64,000 nucleotides of DNA, from positions 517,402-581,401 of the forward strand of contig NZ_PPXW01000001.1 in NCBI RefSeq assembly GCF_021655095.1, read 5' to 3'. The DNA is from Clostridium sp. Cult1 (GTDB lineage Bacteria > Bacillota > Clostridia > Tissierellales > Tepidimicrobiaceae). Made by a program: the position numbers and the translations under genes. Positions 49,889 through 59,419 of the stretch are shown piece by piece. Below the pieces are notes generated by a model. It saw nothing but the letters and a program-made list of their open reading frames with translations, ran no database searches and was not told the DNA's origin. Each line of letters begins with the position of its first letter. Within the stretch, counting starts at the first letter, position 1.

Positions 49889-52234
49889 ATGCTAAATACA
49901 GAATATGTTTCAGCTAAGGGGAAAAAGAAGGAAAGTCCATTTGTTATTAATTGGAGTTATGTACTACCTGTTATTTTAGCTTTCTTCATTAGCAGAGCAA
50001 GTATAATCGATAAATTGACGCCATTTGGTTTAACTTTTATGGCTGCTTACATCTTATCGGGAAGATCCAATATTTTTGTTTGTGTTTTTTCTATATTAGG
50101 ATTAATTTCTTTTCATGGATTAAATGGAATAGACTATATTGTCGCAATGCTGACTATTTGGATTATATTTAATCGAGTTAAATCAGTAAAAACTTTTTCA
50201 TCAATAAAATCATCCATTATAACAGGGATCATTTTTGTACTTATTAAATCTGTATTTTTATTAACATTAAACAATATATTTGTTTACGACTTATTCATCA
50301 TCATATTTGAAGGACTAGTAGTATTTACTCTAACATATATTTTTCTATATAGCTTTTCTGCAGAAGCAATGGGTAGCATATATACCAATGAACGAATTAT
50401 ATGCGCTTTTATAACTTTAGCCTTAATACTCTCAGGTTTTCACAATATTTCTTTATTTGGTGCTTCTATTAAAAATATAATAAGTATATTATGTATTCTA
50501 TTTTTTGGGTATACAGAAGGAGCTTTTATAGGAGGAACTGTAGGAATGATTCTAGGGATGATATCCTACGTATCTCAACCAGAAATGCCATTTCTTCTTG
50601 CTATATATGGACTAGCAGGCTTGTTAGCTGGAGTTTTTAAAGATTTAGGTAGGACAGGCTCTGTTTTGGGATTTTTATTAGGGAATGGAATTATATCTTT
50701 TTATATAAATGGTTATGGAACAAGTTTTTTATATATAAAAGAATTGATTATATCTATTGTTCTTTTTAGTTTTCTATATAAGCCACTAGAAGGTTATATA
50801 TTTAGTAATATGGAGTTTATAACAAAAAGGTCTAAAGTAAAAAATTATTCCCATAGGAAGGATGAAATGACGGTAAAAAGATTGAATGAAATATCAGAAG
50901 TATTTAAAGAATTAGGCCAAACTTTTAAAAATTCAATAGAGAATAATAATATTAATAATGTTAAGGAAGTTTACGAATTAATCGATGATGTCGCTAATTC
51001 TATTTGTTCTAACTGTGGGATGAAGAAGTTTTGTTGGGAAGAAGGATTTTATACTACATACCATTCTATGTTTAAGACGGTAAGCTTATTGGAAGAGAAG
51101 ATACCCTTAAAAGATGAAAATTTACCTTCCTTTATAAAGGACTATTGTATAAATAAAGATGAAATAATCAAGGAAATACAAAGGCATTTTGAAAATCTTA
51201 AGATCAACAATATGTGGAAAGATAAGATAATTGAAAATAGATTATTAGTCTCTGAACAATTAGAAGGAATATCAAAAATAATGGAAGATATGGCTAAAGA
51301 TATATACATTAATCCCATTTTTAAAGAAGATGTTGAAGAAAAAGTATTGACTAATTTAAAAAACAATAAGGTAAACGCAAGAGATGTAATTGTAGCAGAA
51401 TTAGAAGACCATAATATTGAAGTATATGTAGAAGTGGACAAACCCTATAAAAAAGAAAATAGTCAAGACAATATTAGAAGAATAGTCTCAGATACTTTGG
51501 GGATTCCACTAAAAGGAGAATTTAATATGAGCCAATCAAAGAAGGAGAGACAAAGATTCAAATTAATAAGATGTAATCGATATAATGCTTTAACAGAAAT
51601 AGTTTCAAAAACTAATTATTATAATGAAGTATCAGGCGATAATTATACCTTTGGAGAAGGAGAAAACAGCTATTTTGTGGCTTTAAGTGATGGCATGGGA
51701 ATAGGCAGAAAAGCTAATAATGAAAGTAGTATAGCAATAAATTTATTAGAAAAGTTTCTAGAAGCTAAATTTGATAAGGAATTGGCCCTAAAAACCATTA
51801 ATTCCATATTAATGTTAAAATCCAACGATGAGGTATTTACAACATTTGATATATCTTTAATAGATTTATACTCTGGGAAATTACAGATAATTAAAACAGG
51901 GGCACCAGCTACTTTTATTAGAAAAAAAGACAGGGTAGAAATAATAAATTGTCAATCACTGCCAGTAGGGATTTTAAAAGATGTAGACTTCAATGTTTAT
52001 GAAAAATATTTGGATGATGGAGACATTATTATAATGATGTCTGATGGTGTATTAGAAGCTAATGAAGCAACAGAAAATGGAGAAAGGTGGATGAAGGATG
52101 TAATTGGTGGAATAGACAGTTTAAATCCGAAGAAAATTGCTGATGAAATAATGGAAGCGGTTAAACAAGCAAGTAATGGTAAGATAAAAGACGATATGAC
52201 TTTATTAGTAACAAAGGTTTGGAAGACGGTATAG
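49889..52234 (+). CDS. spoIIE: Stage II sporulation protein E, membrane PP2C phosphatase
   Basis: This 781-residue protein is bifunctional: it interacts with FtsZ at the polar septum and dephosphorylates SpoIIAA-P to activate sigma-F. The first about 300 residues contain some ten membrane helices. A cytoplasmic regulatory region follows (about 310-570) with a CSNCGMKKFCW cysteine motif. The C-terminal PP2C domain includes FVALSDGMGIGRKANNESS, DISLIDLYSGKLQIIKTGAPATFI, DIIIMMSDGVLEANEA and KDDMTLLVTKVW, with the metal-binding aspartates. Length and domain order match Bacillus SpoIIE. GGGGGAA precedes the ATG. It is followed by yabS and yabT. Confidence 0.97.
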   Translation: MLNTEYVSAKGKKKESPFVINWSYVLPVILAFFISRASIIDKLTPFGLTFMAAYILSGRSNIFVCVFSILGLISFHGLNGIDYIVAMLTIWIIFNRVKSVKTFSSIKSSIITGIIFVLIKSVFLLTLNNIFVYDLFIIIFEGLVVFTLTYIFLYSFSAEAMGSIYTNERIICAFITLALILSGFHNISLFGASIKNIISILCILFFGYTEGAFIGGTVGMILGMISYVSQPEMPFLLAIYGLAGLLAGVFKDLGRTGSVLGFLLGNGIISFYINGYGTSFLYIKELIISIVLFSFLYKPLEGYIFSNMEFITKRSKVKNYSHRKDEMTVKRLNEISEVFKELGQTFKNSIENNNINNVKEVYELIDDVANSICSNCGMKKFCWEEGFYTTYHSMFKTVSLLEEKIPLKDENLPSFIKDYCINKDEIIKEIQRHFENLKINNMWKDKIIENRLLVSEQLEGISKIMEDMAKDIYINPIFKEDVEEKVLTNLKNNKVNARDVIVAELEDHNIEVYVEVDKPYKKENSQDNIRRIVSDTLGIPLKGEFNMSQSKKERQRFKLIRCNRYNALTEIVSKTNYYNEVSGDNYTFGEGENSYFVALSDGMGIGRKANNESSIAINLLEKFLEAKFDKELALKTINSILMLKSNDEVFTTFDISLIDLYSGKLQIIKTGAPATFIRKKDRVEIINCQSLPVGILKDVDFNVYEKYLDDGDIIIMMSDGVLEANEATENGERWMKDVIGGIDSLNPKKIADEIMEAVKQASNGKIKDDMTLLVTKVWKTV

Positions 52235-52298
52235 AGAAAAAGTGAATATATTTTTAAAACTTGTCAATAATCCAAGTAAAAATTAAAGGAGGTAAAAC

Positions 52299-52988
52299 AT
52301 GTTAGATCAAATTATAGTTATATCTGATGGTCAATCTAATGTAGGACCAGATCCATCCGATATGGCCGAGCTGGCCCTAACTAACAACATAAGGGTAAAT
52401 ACTATAGGGATTATTGATAATAATAGAAATAAGGATTCTATATTGGAACTGGAAAGTATGGCAGAAAGAGGTGGAGGGGTATGTGAACTAACCAGCCTAG
52501 ACAATCTTTCAGAAACATTAAGTAGAGTTACTATTAATTCTGTTTATAGCTCTATAGAGGAAGTAGTAAGTAATGAACTTAAAGAACTAATGGATGTTGA
52601 CCTAAATGAAATAAATCCTAATGACAGAAATAAAATAATCAATATGATAGATAAAATAGGAAATGAAATTAATTTAAAATGCTTAATTCTTTTAGATACA
52701 AGCGGTAGTATGAAAAATAAAATTAACATAGCTAGAAAAAGTGTATTAGAATTGTTGATGTTTTTAAAAGAAAGAAAGGGAGAAAATCATGTAGGGTTTA
52801 TGACATTTCCAGGCAAAGACGGATATTATCAGCTACTATGTGATTTTACAATGGATATAGATGAACTAAAAGAGAAAATTGAAAATATAGATACAGGTGG
52901 TACTACTCCTACAGGTTATGCCCTTGAGGGAGCAATAAAGGCATTTGCAGAAGAGGAAGAATATTCTATTAACCAATATATAGTATAG
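52299..52988 (+). CDS. yabS: YabS-like von Willebrand factor A protein, circularly permuted
   Basis: This 229-residue protein lies between spoIIE and a Ser/Thr kinase gene, as YabS does in Bacillus. The order of VWA elements is unusual. The protein begins with what is normally the late part of the fold (LDQIIVISDGQSNVG, VNTIGIIDN and GGGVCELTSLDNL) and ends with the normal first part, including the MIDAS motif DTSGSMKNKINIARKSVLELL, VGFMTFPGKDG and GGTTPTGYALEGAIKAF. It could close as one permuted domain. AAGGAGG precedes the ATG. The kinase gene starts 8 bp after its stop. Function unknown, but it is likely sporulation-linked. Confidence 0.88.
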   Translation: MLDQIIVISDGQSNVGPDPSDMAELALTNNIRVNTIGIIDNNRNKDSILELESMAERGGGVCELTSLDNLSETLSRVTINSVYSSIEEVVSNELKELMDVDLNEINPNDRNKIINMIDKIGNEINLKCLILLDTSGSMKNKINIARKSVLELLMFLKERKGENHVGFMTFPGKDGYYQLLCDFTMDIDELKEKIENIDTGGTTPTGYALEGAIKAFAEEEEYSINQYIV

Positions 52989-52996
52989 GTGGTCTA

Positions 52997-53854
52997 ATGA
53001 TAATAAAAGGGAAATGGAATAGAAACGAATATAAACTTATCCAACTAATAGGTTCTGGTAATTTTGGGAAAGTATATAGGGCAACAGATAAAAAGGGGAA
53101 TATAAGGGCTGTTAAAATTTCAGAAGATTTGTTTTCCTCAACTAATGAATACAATGCAATGTTAAAATTGAAAGACCTCCCTTTTATACCAGAGGTATAT
53201 GACTTTGATGATTGGCAGACCGGTAAGAAAAAACATTATTTTATTGTAATGGATTTTATTCAAGGGAAGAACCTAAAGGAAATAGGTAGCAATAAAGAAA
53301 TTGCTGCAAAGAAAATATTTAAAATAGGATATATTTTAGTGAATATCATGGAAAAAATCAATGGATTAGGCTATAGATATACGGATATTAAATTGGAGAA
53401 CATAATCATAGATATAAAAGGGATGATATATTTCGTGGATTTTGGAAGTTTAACAGAAGAAGGCATGCCTACTAAAGAGTACACTCCCACCTACAATATA
53501 AATTCTTGGAAGGTAAAAGGTAAATATAATCAAGATGAAAGTACATTGTTTAGTGTAACTATGATTATGGTAGCTTTGATAGGAAGGAATGAGTATAATC
53601 CATTAGTATTTAGCTTGGAGCAGGTTTTAGATCAGATAGATAAATTCCCAATAACAAGAAAAGAAAGACAATTTTTAATGAATGGGTTGCAAGGAAAGTT
53701 TGCAAAGTATAATCAATATTTAAATTCCCTTTCTTTTCTATTGAAGGAAGAGAAGAATTATGAAGGTTTAGACAAAATTGACTATATATTAATAGTTAGT
53801 ATAGTCAGTTTTGTTTTTGTTGTTATTTTTGGGATAAAATCTATTTTAAGTTAA
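52997..53854 (+). CDS. yabT: YabT-like membrane-anchored Ser/Thr protein kinase
   Basis: This is a 285-residue Hanks-type kinase. The glycine loop is IGSGNFGKVYRAT, the ATP-binding Lys is in IRAVKISE, the catalytic loop is YRYTDIKLENIIID (HRD replaced by RYTD but Asp, Lys and Asn retained) and the DFG equivalent is FVDFGSLTEEG. A single C-terminal transmembrane helix (YILIVSIVSFVFVVIFGI) anchors the kinase domain on the cytoplasmic face. In Bacillus YabT phosphorylates DNA-associated proteins such as RecA during spore development. The gene follows yabS by 8 bp and precedes tilS. Confidence 0.92.
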   Translation: MIIKGKWNRNEYKLIQLIGSGNFGKVYRATDKKGNIRAVKISEDLFSSTNEYNAMLKLKDLPFIPEVYDFDDWQTGKKKHYFIVMDFIQGKNLKEIGSNKEIAAKKIFKIGYILVNIMEKINGLGYRYTDIKLENIIIDIKGMIYFVDFGSLTEEGMPTKEYTPTYNINSWKVKGKYNQDESTLFSVTMIMVALIGRNEYNPLVFSLEQVLDQIDKFPITRKERQFLMNGLQGKFAKYNQYLNSLSFLLKEEKNYEGLDKIDYILIVSIVSFVFVVIFGIKSILS

Positions 53855-53890
53855 TAGCGATATTATGTATAATATATATAGGTGATATTT

Positions 53891-55279
53891 GTGAAAAATA
53901 AAGTTTTAGAAGCTATAAAAGAATATGGATTGATTGAAGAAAATGATAATATAGTAATAGGCCTTTCTGGGGGGCCGGATTCTATGGCATTGCTTCACAT
54001 ACTATTAGATATAAAAGAGGATATGAACTTTAATATTTTTATAGCCCATGTAAACCATGGTGTACGAGGTGAAGAGGCTTTAGCAGATGAAAAATTTGTA
54101 GAAAAGTTGGCCAAAGATTTAAATCTACCTTATTACTCAAAGAGAGTAAATATGGAGAAATATGCGAAAGAAATGGGGTTATCATCTGAAGAAGCTGGAA
54201 GGGCTTTACGTTATGGTTTTTTTAGAGAAATACTATCTAGTATTGGTGGAGGTAAAATTGCTGTTGCTCACAATAAGAACGATCAAGCTGAAACACTATT
54301 GATGAGATTTTTTAGAGGCACTGGCATAGATGGATTAAAAGGAATGGAATATAAAAATGAAGATATAATAAGGCCAATTTTGGGTATAGAAAGAAGCGAG
54401 ATAGAAAAATATCTATTAGATAGAAATATTAAGACTAGACTTGATAAAACCAATTTAGAGCCAATATATAATAGAAACAGAATTAGATTAGAGTTAATAC
54501 CCTATATAAAAAAATATTTTAATCCCAATATAATAGACACTCTCTGGAGAACATCAGAAGTTGTATCTGTTGATAGTAATTTTTTAGAAAGATATTCTAA
54601 AGAAACTTATAGTAAATTGGTGAAAAAAAGAGAAAAGAATAGTATAATTCTAGATGGAAGTTTATTTGTTAAAGAAGATAGGAGTATTCAACAAAGGGTT
54701 ATAAGAAATTGTATATTGGAAATAAATGGGGACTTGCAAGGATTTACCCATAGGCATATTTTAGATATATTAACACTTTTTTTAGAAAGGGGGACAGGAA
54801 AGAGCATTGACTTAGTCAATAATACCGTAGCTAAGACAAGCTATGAAGATTTTATAATAGAGAAGAGAAAAAGTGTTGAACAAGGGGATTTTTTGTTTAA
54901 AATAAAACATGAAGGTTTTACATATATAGATGAACTTCAACTTAGTTTAAATTTGAGGATATTACCTATTGAAGAAATAAAAACAGATATTAAAGGTAAG
55001 TTTGTAAAATACTTTGATTATGATAAAATAGTAGGCGATCTATATATTAGAAATAGAAGAAATGGAGATCGTTTTATACCCTATGGAATGAAAGGAAGTA
55101 AAAAAATAAAGAATTATTTTATTGATGAAAAAATCCCTAAAGAAAAAAGGGATAGTATCCCACTAATAACTGATGAAGAAAATATTTTATGGGTAGTTGG
55201 CTATAGAACTAGTGATATATTTAAGATAACTAAAGATACAAAAAATGTGTTAGTAATCCAGCTGTTGAAAGAATTTTAG
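53891..55279 (+). CDS. tilS: tRNA(Ile)-lysidine synthase
   Basis: This 462-residue ATP-pyrophosphatase converts C34 of the CAU-anticodon tRNA-Ile to lysidine so that AUA is read as Ile. The PP-loop SGGPDS in NIVIGLSGGPDSMALLHILL, the HVNHGVRGEEA segment and KNDQAETLLMRFFRGTGIDGLKGM are diagnostic. The C-terminal TilS domain begins about residue 380 (RNRRNGDRFIPYGMKGSKKIKNYFID). The GTG at 53891 is preferred: GGTGAT lies 5 nt before it and its N-terminus matches the family length. A GTG at 53882 is the longer alternative. hpt follows after 17 bp. Confidence 0.95.
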   Translation: MKNKVLEAIKEYGLIEENDNIVIGLSGGPDSMALLHILLDIKEDMNFNIFIAHVNHGVRGEEALADEKFVEKLAKDLNLPYYSKRVNMEKYAKEMGLSSEEAGRALRYGFFREILSSIGGGKIAVAHNKNDQAETLLMRFFRGTGIDGLKGMEYKNEDIIRPILGIERSEIEKYLLDRNIKTRLDKTNLEPIYNRNRIRLELIPYIKKYFNPNIIDTLWRTSEVVSVDSNFLERYSKETYSKLVKKREKNSIILDGSLFVKEDRSIQQRVIRNCILEINGDLQGFTHRHILDILTLFLERGTGKSIDLVNNTVAKTSYEDFIIEKRKSVEQGDFLFKIKHEGFTYIDELQLSLNLRILPIEEIKTDIKGKFVKYFDYDKIVGDLYIRNRRNGDRFIPYGMKGSKKIKNYFIDEKIPKEKRDSIPLITDEENILWVVGYRTSDIFKITKDTKNVLVIQLLKEF

Positions 55280-55296
55280 GTTTAAGGAGGATAAAA

Positions 55297-55833
55297 ATGG
55301 AGGATATTATAAAGGAGATATTATTAACTGAAGAAGAAATAGAAGCAAAAATAAAAGAACTAGGTAAACAAATTACCGAAGATTATAAAGGTAAAAACTT
55401 AATGTTAGTGGGTATATTAAAAGGAGCAGTAATGTTTATGGCTGAACTAGCTAAGAATATTGATATGCCAGTTTTGATGGACTTTATGGCAGTATCTAGT
55501 TATGGCAAATCATCTACTTCAACAGGAATAGTAAAGATAATTAAGGACTTAGATTGTAGTATAGAAAATAAGGATATATTAATTGTAGAGGATATAATAG
55601 ATACAGGCCTTACTTTATCATATTTGACAGATAATTTGAAAAAAAGAGGGGCTAAAAGCGTTAAGATTGTAACCCTTTTAGATAAACCAGATAGAAGAAA
55701 AGCCAATGTGCCTGTGGATTATAGAGGCTTTTCAATTCCTGATGAATTCGTAGTAGGTTTTGGTCTTGATTATGCTGAGCAATATAGAAATTTGCCATAT
55801 GTGGCAGCATTAAAGGAAGAAGTTTATAGTTAG
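55297..55833 (+). CDS. hpt: Hypoxanthine phosphoribosyltransferase
   Basis: This 178-residue purine salvage enzyme joins hypoxanthine or guanine to PRPP. The PRPP-binding loop is ILIVEDIIDTGLTLSYL. The N-terminal LVGILKGAVMFMAELA and C-terminal VVGFGLDYAEQYRNLPYVAAL complete the type I PRTase fold. AAGGAGG precedes the ATG. In the tilS-hprT-ftsH order of Bacillus it may interact with TilS. Its substrate PRPP is made by prs upstream in the same block. Confidence 0.97.
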   Translation: MEDIIKEILLTEEEIEAKIKELGKQITEDYKGKNLMLVGILKGAVMFMAELAKNIDMPVLMDFMAVSSYGKSSTSTGIVKIIKDLDCSIENKDILIVEDIIDTGLTLSYLTDNLKKRGAKSVKIVTLLDKPDRRKANVPVDYRGFSIPDEFVVGFGLDYAEQYRNLPYVAALKEEVYS

Positions 55834-55853
55834 ATGAAACAAGAGTGAGAATG

Positions 55854-55882
55854 TTGTTTTTTAACAGAAAATATGCTATAAT
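55854..55882 (+). promoter_or_regulatory. Sigma-A promoter of ftsH
   Basis: TTGTTT (55854-55859), 17 bp, TATAAT (55877-55882), about 44 bp before the ftsH start. Confidence 0.72.
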
Positions 55883-55925
55883 CTAGGAATATAATCTTGG
55901 CATTAGATAGAAGGGAGGACTTGGA

Positions 55926-57740
55926 TTGAGAAAATTTTTTAGAGGAACAAGTCTATATTTGCTTCTACTTATCATAATTATTTTTGTAGTTACTATGATT
56001 GGGAAAGATGTAGAGCAAGTTAAGGAAATAGATGTAACTGAGTTTTTAGCACATTTAGAAAACAATGAAGTAGGAAGCATAATAACTGTAGGAGATACAC
56101 TAAAAGGAAAATTAAAGGATGGAACCCAGTATACAGTTATGATACCTACACATATGGAAGATACTTTTTATGTAGATTATTTAAAAGAAAGAGTTGAATC
56201 TGGTCAAATAGAGAGTTATGGGGCAGAACCTGTACCCTCTGAACCTTGGTTTATTACTGCGTTACCAACTATTTTCATGGTTTTAATAATTGTTGTATTC
56301 TGGTTTGCTTTCATGCAACAGTCCCAAGGTGGAGGCAGTAGGGTAATGTCTTTTGGAAAGAGTAAAGCTAGAATGCATAAAGAAGAAGATGGAGATAGAA
56401 TAACCTTTGAGGATGTAGCAGGTTTAGAAGAAGAAAAAGAAGAACTTAAAGAGGTAGTAGATTTTTTAAAAAATCCAAGAAAATACATTGAAATAGGTGC
56501 TAGAATTCCTAAAGGAGTGTTATTAGTAGGACCTCCAGGTACGGGTAAAACTTATTTAAGTAAAGCTGTAGCAGGAGAAGCAGGTGTACCATTCTTTAGT
56601 ATTTCTGGTTCTGACTTTGTTGAAATGTTTGTCGGTGTTGGAGCAAGTAGGGTTAGAGATTTGTTTGAACAAGCCAAGAAGAACTCACCATGCATTATAT
56701 TTATAGATGAAATTGATGCAGTAGGTAGAAGAAGAGGAGCAGGTCTTGGTGGGGGCCATGATGAAAGAGAGCAAACTTTGAACCAACTGTTAGTGGAAAT
56801 GGATGGGTTTGGTACTAACGAAGGAATAATTGTTATGGCAGCTACCAATAGGCCCGATATATTAGACCCGGCGATTTTAAGGCCAGGAAGATTTGATAGA
56901 CGAATATACGTAGGCTTACCTGACATAAAGGCTAGAGAAGAGATTTTAAAAGTGCATACTAGAAATAAACCTTTAGAAGAAGATGTAGACTTAAAAGTGG
57001 TTGCAAAAAGGACCCCAGGTTTTTCTCCAGCAGATTTAGAAAATTTAACTAATGAAGCAGCGTTGCTAACAGCGAGAAAGAATCTAAAGAAGATTCCTAT
57101 GGATATCATAGACGAAGCTTCTATTAAGGTAGTTGCTGGACCTGAGAAGAAAAGTAGGGTTATTAGCGAAGAGGAAAAAAGATTAACAGCTTATCATGAG
57201 GCTGGCCACGCTATTACATCTAGGCTTTTGCCCAATGCGGATCCAGTCCATATGGTAACGATTATACCAAGAGGGATGGCAGGAGGGTTTACTGCATATC
57301 TACCAGAGGAAGATAGATATTTTATGACTAAAAGTAAAATGGAGGATGAGTTGATTTCCTTATTAGGAGGTAGAGTTGCAGAAGCTTTAGTTCTAGGGGA
57401 TATAAGCACTGGAGCTCAAAACGATATTGAAAGGGCAACTAAATTAGCCAGGAAAATGGTAACTCACTATGGCATGAGTAGTAATTTAGGTCCTATGACT
57501 TATGGTACTGATGAGGAAGAAGTATTTGTAGGAAGAGATTTTGGTAGAGCAAGAAACTATAGTGAAGAGGTAGCTGCGGCCATAGATAGAGAAATGAGAA
57601 GTTTAATCGACAAGGCCTATAATAAAGCAGAAGAACTATTAAAAGAGAATATTAACAAGCTTCATAGAGTAGCAGAAGCTTTGCTTGAGAGGGAAACTCT
57701 TGATGGTAAAGAATTTGAAGAAGTGTTTCAAGGAGCATAA
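55926..57740 (+). CDS. ftsH: ATP-dependent zinc metalloprotease FtsH
   Basis: This 604-residue membrane-bound AAA+ protease has TM1 (about residues 8-26) and TM2 (about 109-130) flanking an extracytoplasmic segment. The AAA domain has Walker A GPPGTGKT (202-209), the pore loop [15 protein letters not shown], Walker [13 protein letters not shown] and the second region of homology [19 protein letters not shown]. The zinc site is HEAGH with the downstream Asp in [12 protein letters not shown]. The start is TTG with GGGAGG upstream. FtsH degrades membrane and regulatory proteins, including Spo0A-pathway inhibitors in Bacillus. It ends the conserved block. Confidence 0.97.
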   Translation: MRKFFRGTSLYLLLLIIIIFVVTMIGKDVEQVKEIDVTEFLAHLENNEVGSIITVGDTLKGKLKDGTQYTVMIPTHMEDTFYVDYLKERVESGQIESYGAEPVPSEPWFITALPTIFMVLIIVVFWFAFMQQSQGGGSRVMSFGKSKARMHKEEDGDRITFEDVAGLEEEKEELKEVVDFLKNPRKYIEIGARIPKGVLLVGPPGTGKTYLSKAVAGEAGVPFFSISGSDFVEMFVGVGASRVRDLFEQAKKNSPCIIFIDEIDAVGRRRGAGLGGGHDEREQTLNQLLVEMDGFGTNEGIIVMAATNRPDILDPAILRPGRFDRRIYVGLPDIKAREEILKVHTRNKPLEEDVDLKVVAKRTPGFSPADLENLTNEAALLTARKNLKKIPMDIIDEASIKVVAGPEKKSRVISEEEKRLTAYHEAGHAITSRLLPNADPVHMVTIIPRGMAGGFTAYLPEEDRYFMTKSKMEDELISLLGGRVAEALVLGDISTGAQNDIERATKLARKMVTHYGMSSNLGPMTYGTDEEEVFVGRDFGRARNYSEEVAAAIDREMRSLIDKAYNKAEELLKENINKLHRVAEALLERETLDGKEFEEVFQGA

Positions 57741-57744
57741 ACAG

Positions 57745-57773
57745 GTAGCTAAATTTTTTAGCTACTTTTCTTT
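57745..57773 (+). terminator. Terminator of ftsH
   Basis: 9-bp stem GTAGCTAAA/TTTAGCTAC with a TTT loop, followed by TTTTCTTTT. Confidence 0.78.
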
Positions 57774-57804
57774 TGGATAAAAATAAAAAAAATATTAAAA
57801 AAGA

Positions 57805-57829
57805 AGGATTTTTTGAATAGATGTAGAAT
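57805..57829 (+). promoter_or_regulatory. Sigma-H-like promoter with no ORF behind it
   Basis: AGGATTTTTT (from 57805) and GAAT (57826-57829), 21 nt start to start. Downstream there is no open reading frame with a ribosome site before a terminator at 57959-58001, so it most likely drives the small RNA described next. Confidence 0.68.
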
Positions 57830-57835
57830 ACAATA

Positions 57836-58001
57836 TAAAAGCTGAATATTTAGATGATTCGCAATCTATCAAAAAAACCTATAATTCAAAAAATAGTCGT
57901 CTAAGTACTGCTTTATTTGTGGCAATAAGGCTGACCCCAAATTGCTTAGCAAATAGAACCCAGTATTAATGATTTTCTGTTGTCATTAATACTGGGTTTT
58001 T
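57836..58001 (+). ncRNA. Candidate sigma-H-driven small RNA, copy A of a repeated element
   Basis: The predicted transcript (about 165 nt) runs from the sigma-H-like promoter to a terminator with a perfect 14-bp stem (57959-57972 with 57983-57996) and a T-run. The core at 57906-57972 aligns without gaps to 62084-62150, 54 of 67 positions by my count; the first 24 nt match at 23 positions. A hairpin is predicted in the most conserved part, CTTTATT-TGTGGC-AATAAG (one bulge), with loop TGTGGC. No coding potential was seen. I cannot name an RNA family. The 5' end is inferred from the promoter only. Confidence 0.6.
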
Positions 58002-58089
58002 ATATTTTAACTGGAAAGGAGAGTGAGTAAAAATATAAAATTGTATATTTAAAGTACAAAATAATGTGGGTAAAAAGGAGTGATATTTA

Positions 58090-59391
58090 GTGAAAAAAAG
58101 AAAGCTTAAATTATTTCACAAAATTTTTATTGGCTTATTCTTGGGGATTGTTTTAGGAGCTATTTTAAGCGCAATAGGAAAAGACCAACCTTTTGTTGTC
58201 AAACTATTACCTTGGCTTGGATTACTTGGAGACATATTTTTAAGACTTATCAGAATGGTAGTAGTTCCATTAGTGCTTTTTTCAATAACTAGTGGGGTAT
58301 CAAATCTTACTGAAATTAAAAAACTTAGAAGTATTGGAACTAAGACAGTAATATTTTTTTTCTTAACGGGTTTTCTTTCTATAGGAACTGGTCTTATAAT
58401 GGCAAATATATTTAAACCTGGTGCAGGATTAAATATTGCAGAACTGGGAGCGGGAACTGTAGAAATGAGAGAACTCCCAACGGTATTTGAATCCATATTA
58501 GGACTATTTCCAGCCAATATATTTGAGTCTTTAGCTCAAGGAGAAATGCTACACATTATTTCCTTTGGTATATTCATAGGAGCTGGTTTGTTATTAATGG
58601 GAGAAAGAGCCAAACCTATTGTGGATTTAGTAGATAGATGTTCTGAAATGATGTATAAGGTTGTTGATATTGTAATACAATTTACTCCCATTGGAGTATT
58701 TGGATTGATGGCACAAGCTGTAACGACATTTGGTGTAGGGATATTTGGGCCTGTATTTAAATTTATTTTGGTGGATTATGGAGCAAATATATTTAATATA
58801 GCAGTATGGTATTCATTGATATTGTTCTTCATAGCAAGAGTAAACCCACTAAAATTCTATAAAAAGTCTTTTCAACCTTGGGCTATAGCATTTAGCACTT
58901 GTAGTAGTGCAGCAGCTCTTCCAGTAACTATGAAAGTAGGGACTAATGAATTAGGTATCCCTAAGGAGACGGCCAGTTTTATACTACCTCTTGGGGCAAC
59001 TGCTAATATGAATGGAACTGGAATTTATTTTGGAATTGTAGTAATGTTTGCAGCTCAACTTTACGGCATACCGATTTCTATTGGGCAACAGGTAATGCTA
59101 GTCTTAACTGCTACAATGTTGTCTATAGGATGTGCAGCAGCACCTCAGACAGGACTAATTATATCTATAGCACTTTTAACAGGATTAGGAATTCCATTAG
59201 ATGGTATAGCTTTAATAGCTGGAGTATATAGAATAGTCGATCAAATCCATACTTCTACCAATGCTTTAGGAGATTTAATGGTTGGAACTGCAGTATCAGC
59301 TTTAGAGGGAGATTTGGATAGGGAAGTATTTAATCATGGGGGAATGTTCGCTACTAATAATATTTCAAATGGATTAAAGGAAAACGTTTAA
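58090..59391 (+). CDS. Dicarboxylate/amino acid:cation symporter (DAACS family)
   Basis: This 433-residue membrane protein resembles GltP/GltT/DctA-type Na+ or H+ symporters. Hallmarks are the N-terminal IFIGLFLGIVLGAILSAIG and LIRMVVVPLVLFSITSGVSNL, the re-entrant hairpin 1 motif FSTCSSAAALPVTMK (usual serine-rich FSTSSSAATLP), the NMNGT sodium-binding motif in GATANMNGTGIYFGIV, and hairpin 2 CAAAPQTGLIISIALL. The start is GTG with AAAGGAG. It is first in a cluster with an aminotransferase and a beta-keto acid cleavage enzyme. It therefore probably imports the amino acid or acid that these enzymes degrade rather than, or in addition to, glutamate. Confidence 0.92.
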   Translation: MKKRKLKLFHKIFIGLFLGIVLGAILSAIGKDQPFVVKLLPWLGLLGDIFLRLIRMVVVPLVLFSITSGVSNLTEIKKLRSIGTKTVIFFFLTGFLSIGTGLIMANIFKPGAGLNIAELGAGTVEMRELPTVFESILGLFPANIFESLAQGEMLHIISFGIFIGAGLLLMGERAKPIVDLVDRCSEMMYKVVDIVIQFTPIGVFGLMAQAVTTFGVGIFGPVFKFILVDYGANIFNIAVWYSLILFFIARVNPLKFYKKSFQPWAIAFSTCSSAAALPVTMKVGTNELGIPKETASFILPLGATANMNGTGIYFGIVVMFAAQLYGIPISIGQQVMLVLTATMLSIGCAAAPQTGLIISIALLTGLGIPLDGIALIAGVYRIVDQIHTSTNALGDLMVGTAVSALEGDLDREVFNHGGMFATNNISNGLKENV

Positions 59392-59419
59392 CAACAAAAC
59401 ATTAAAAGGAGGATAATTT

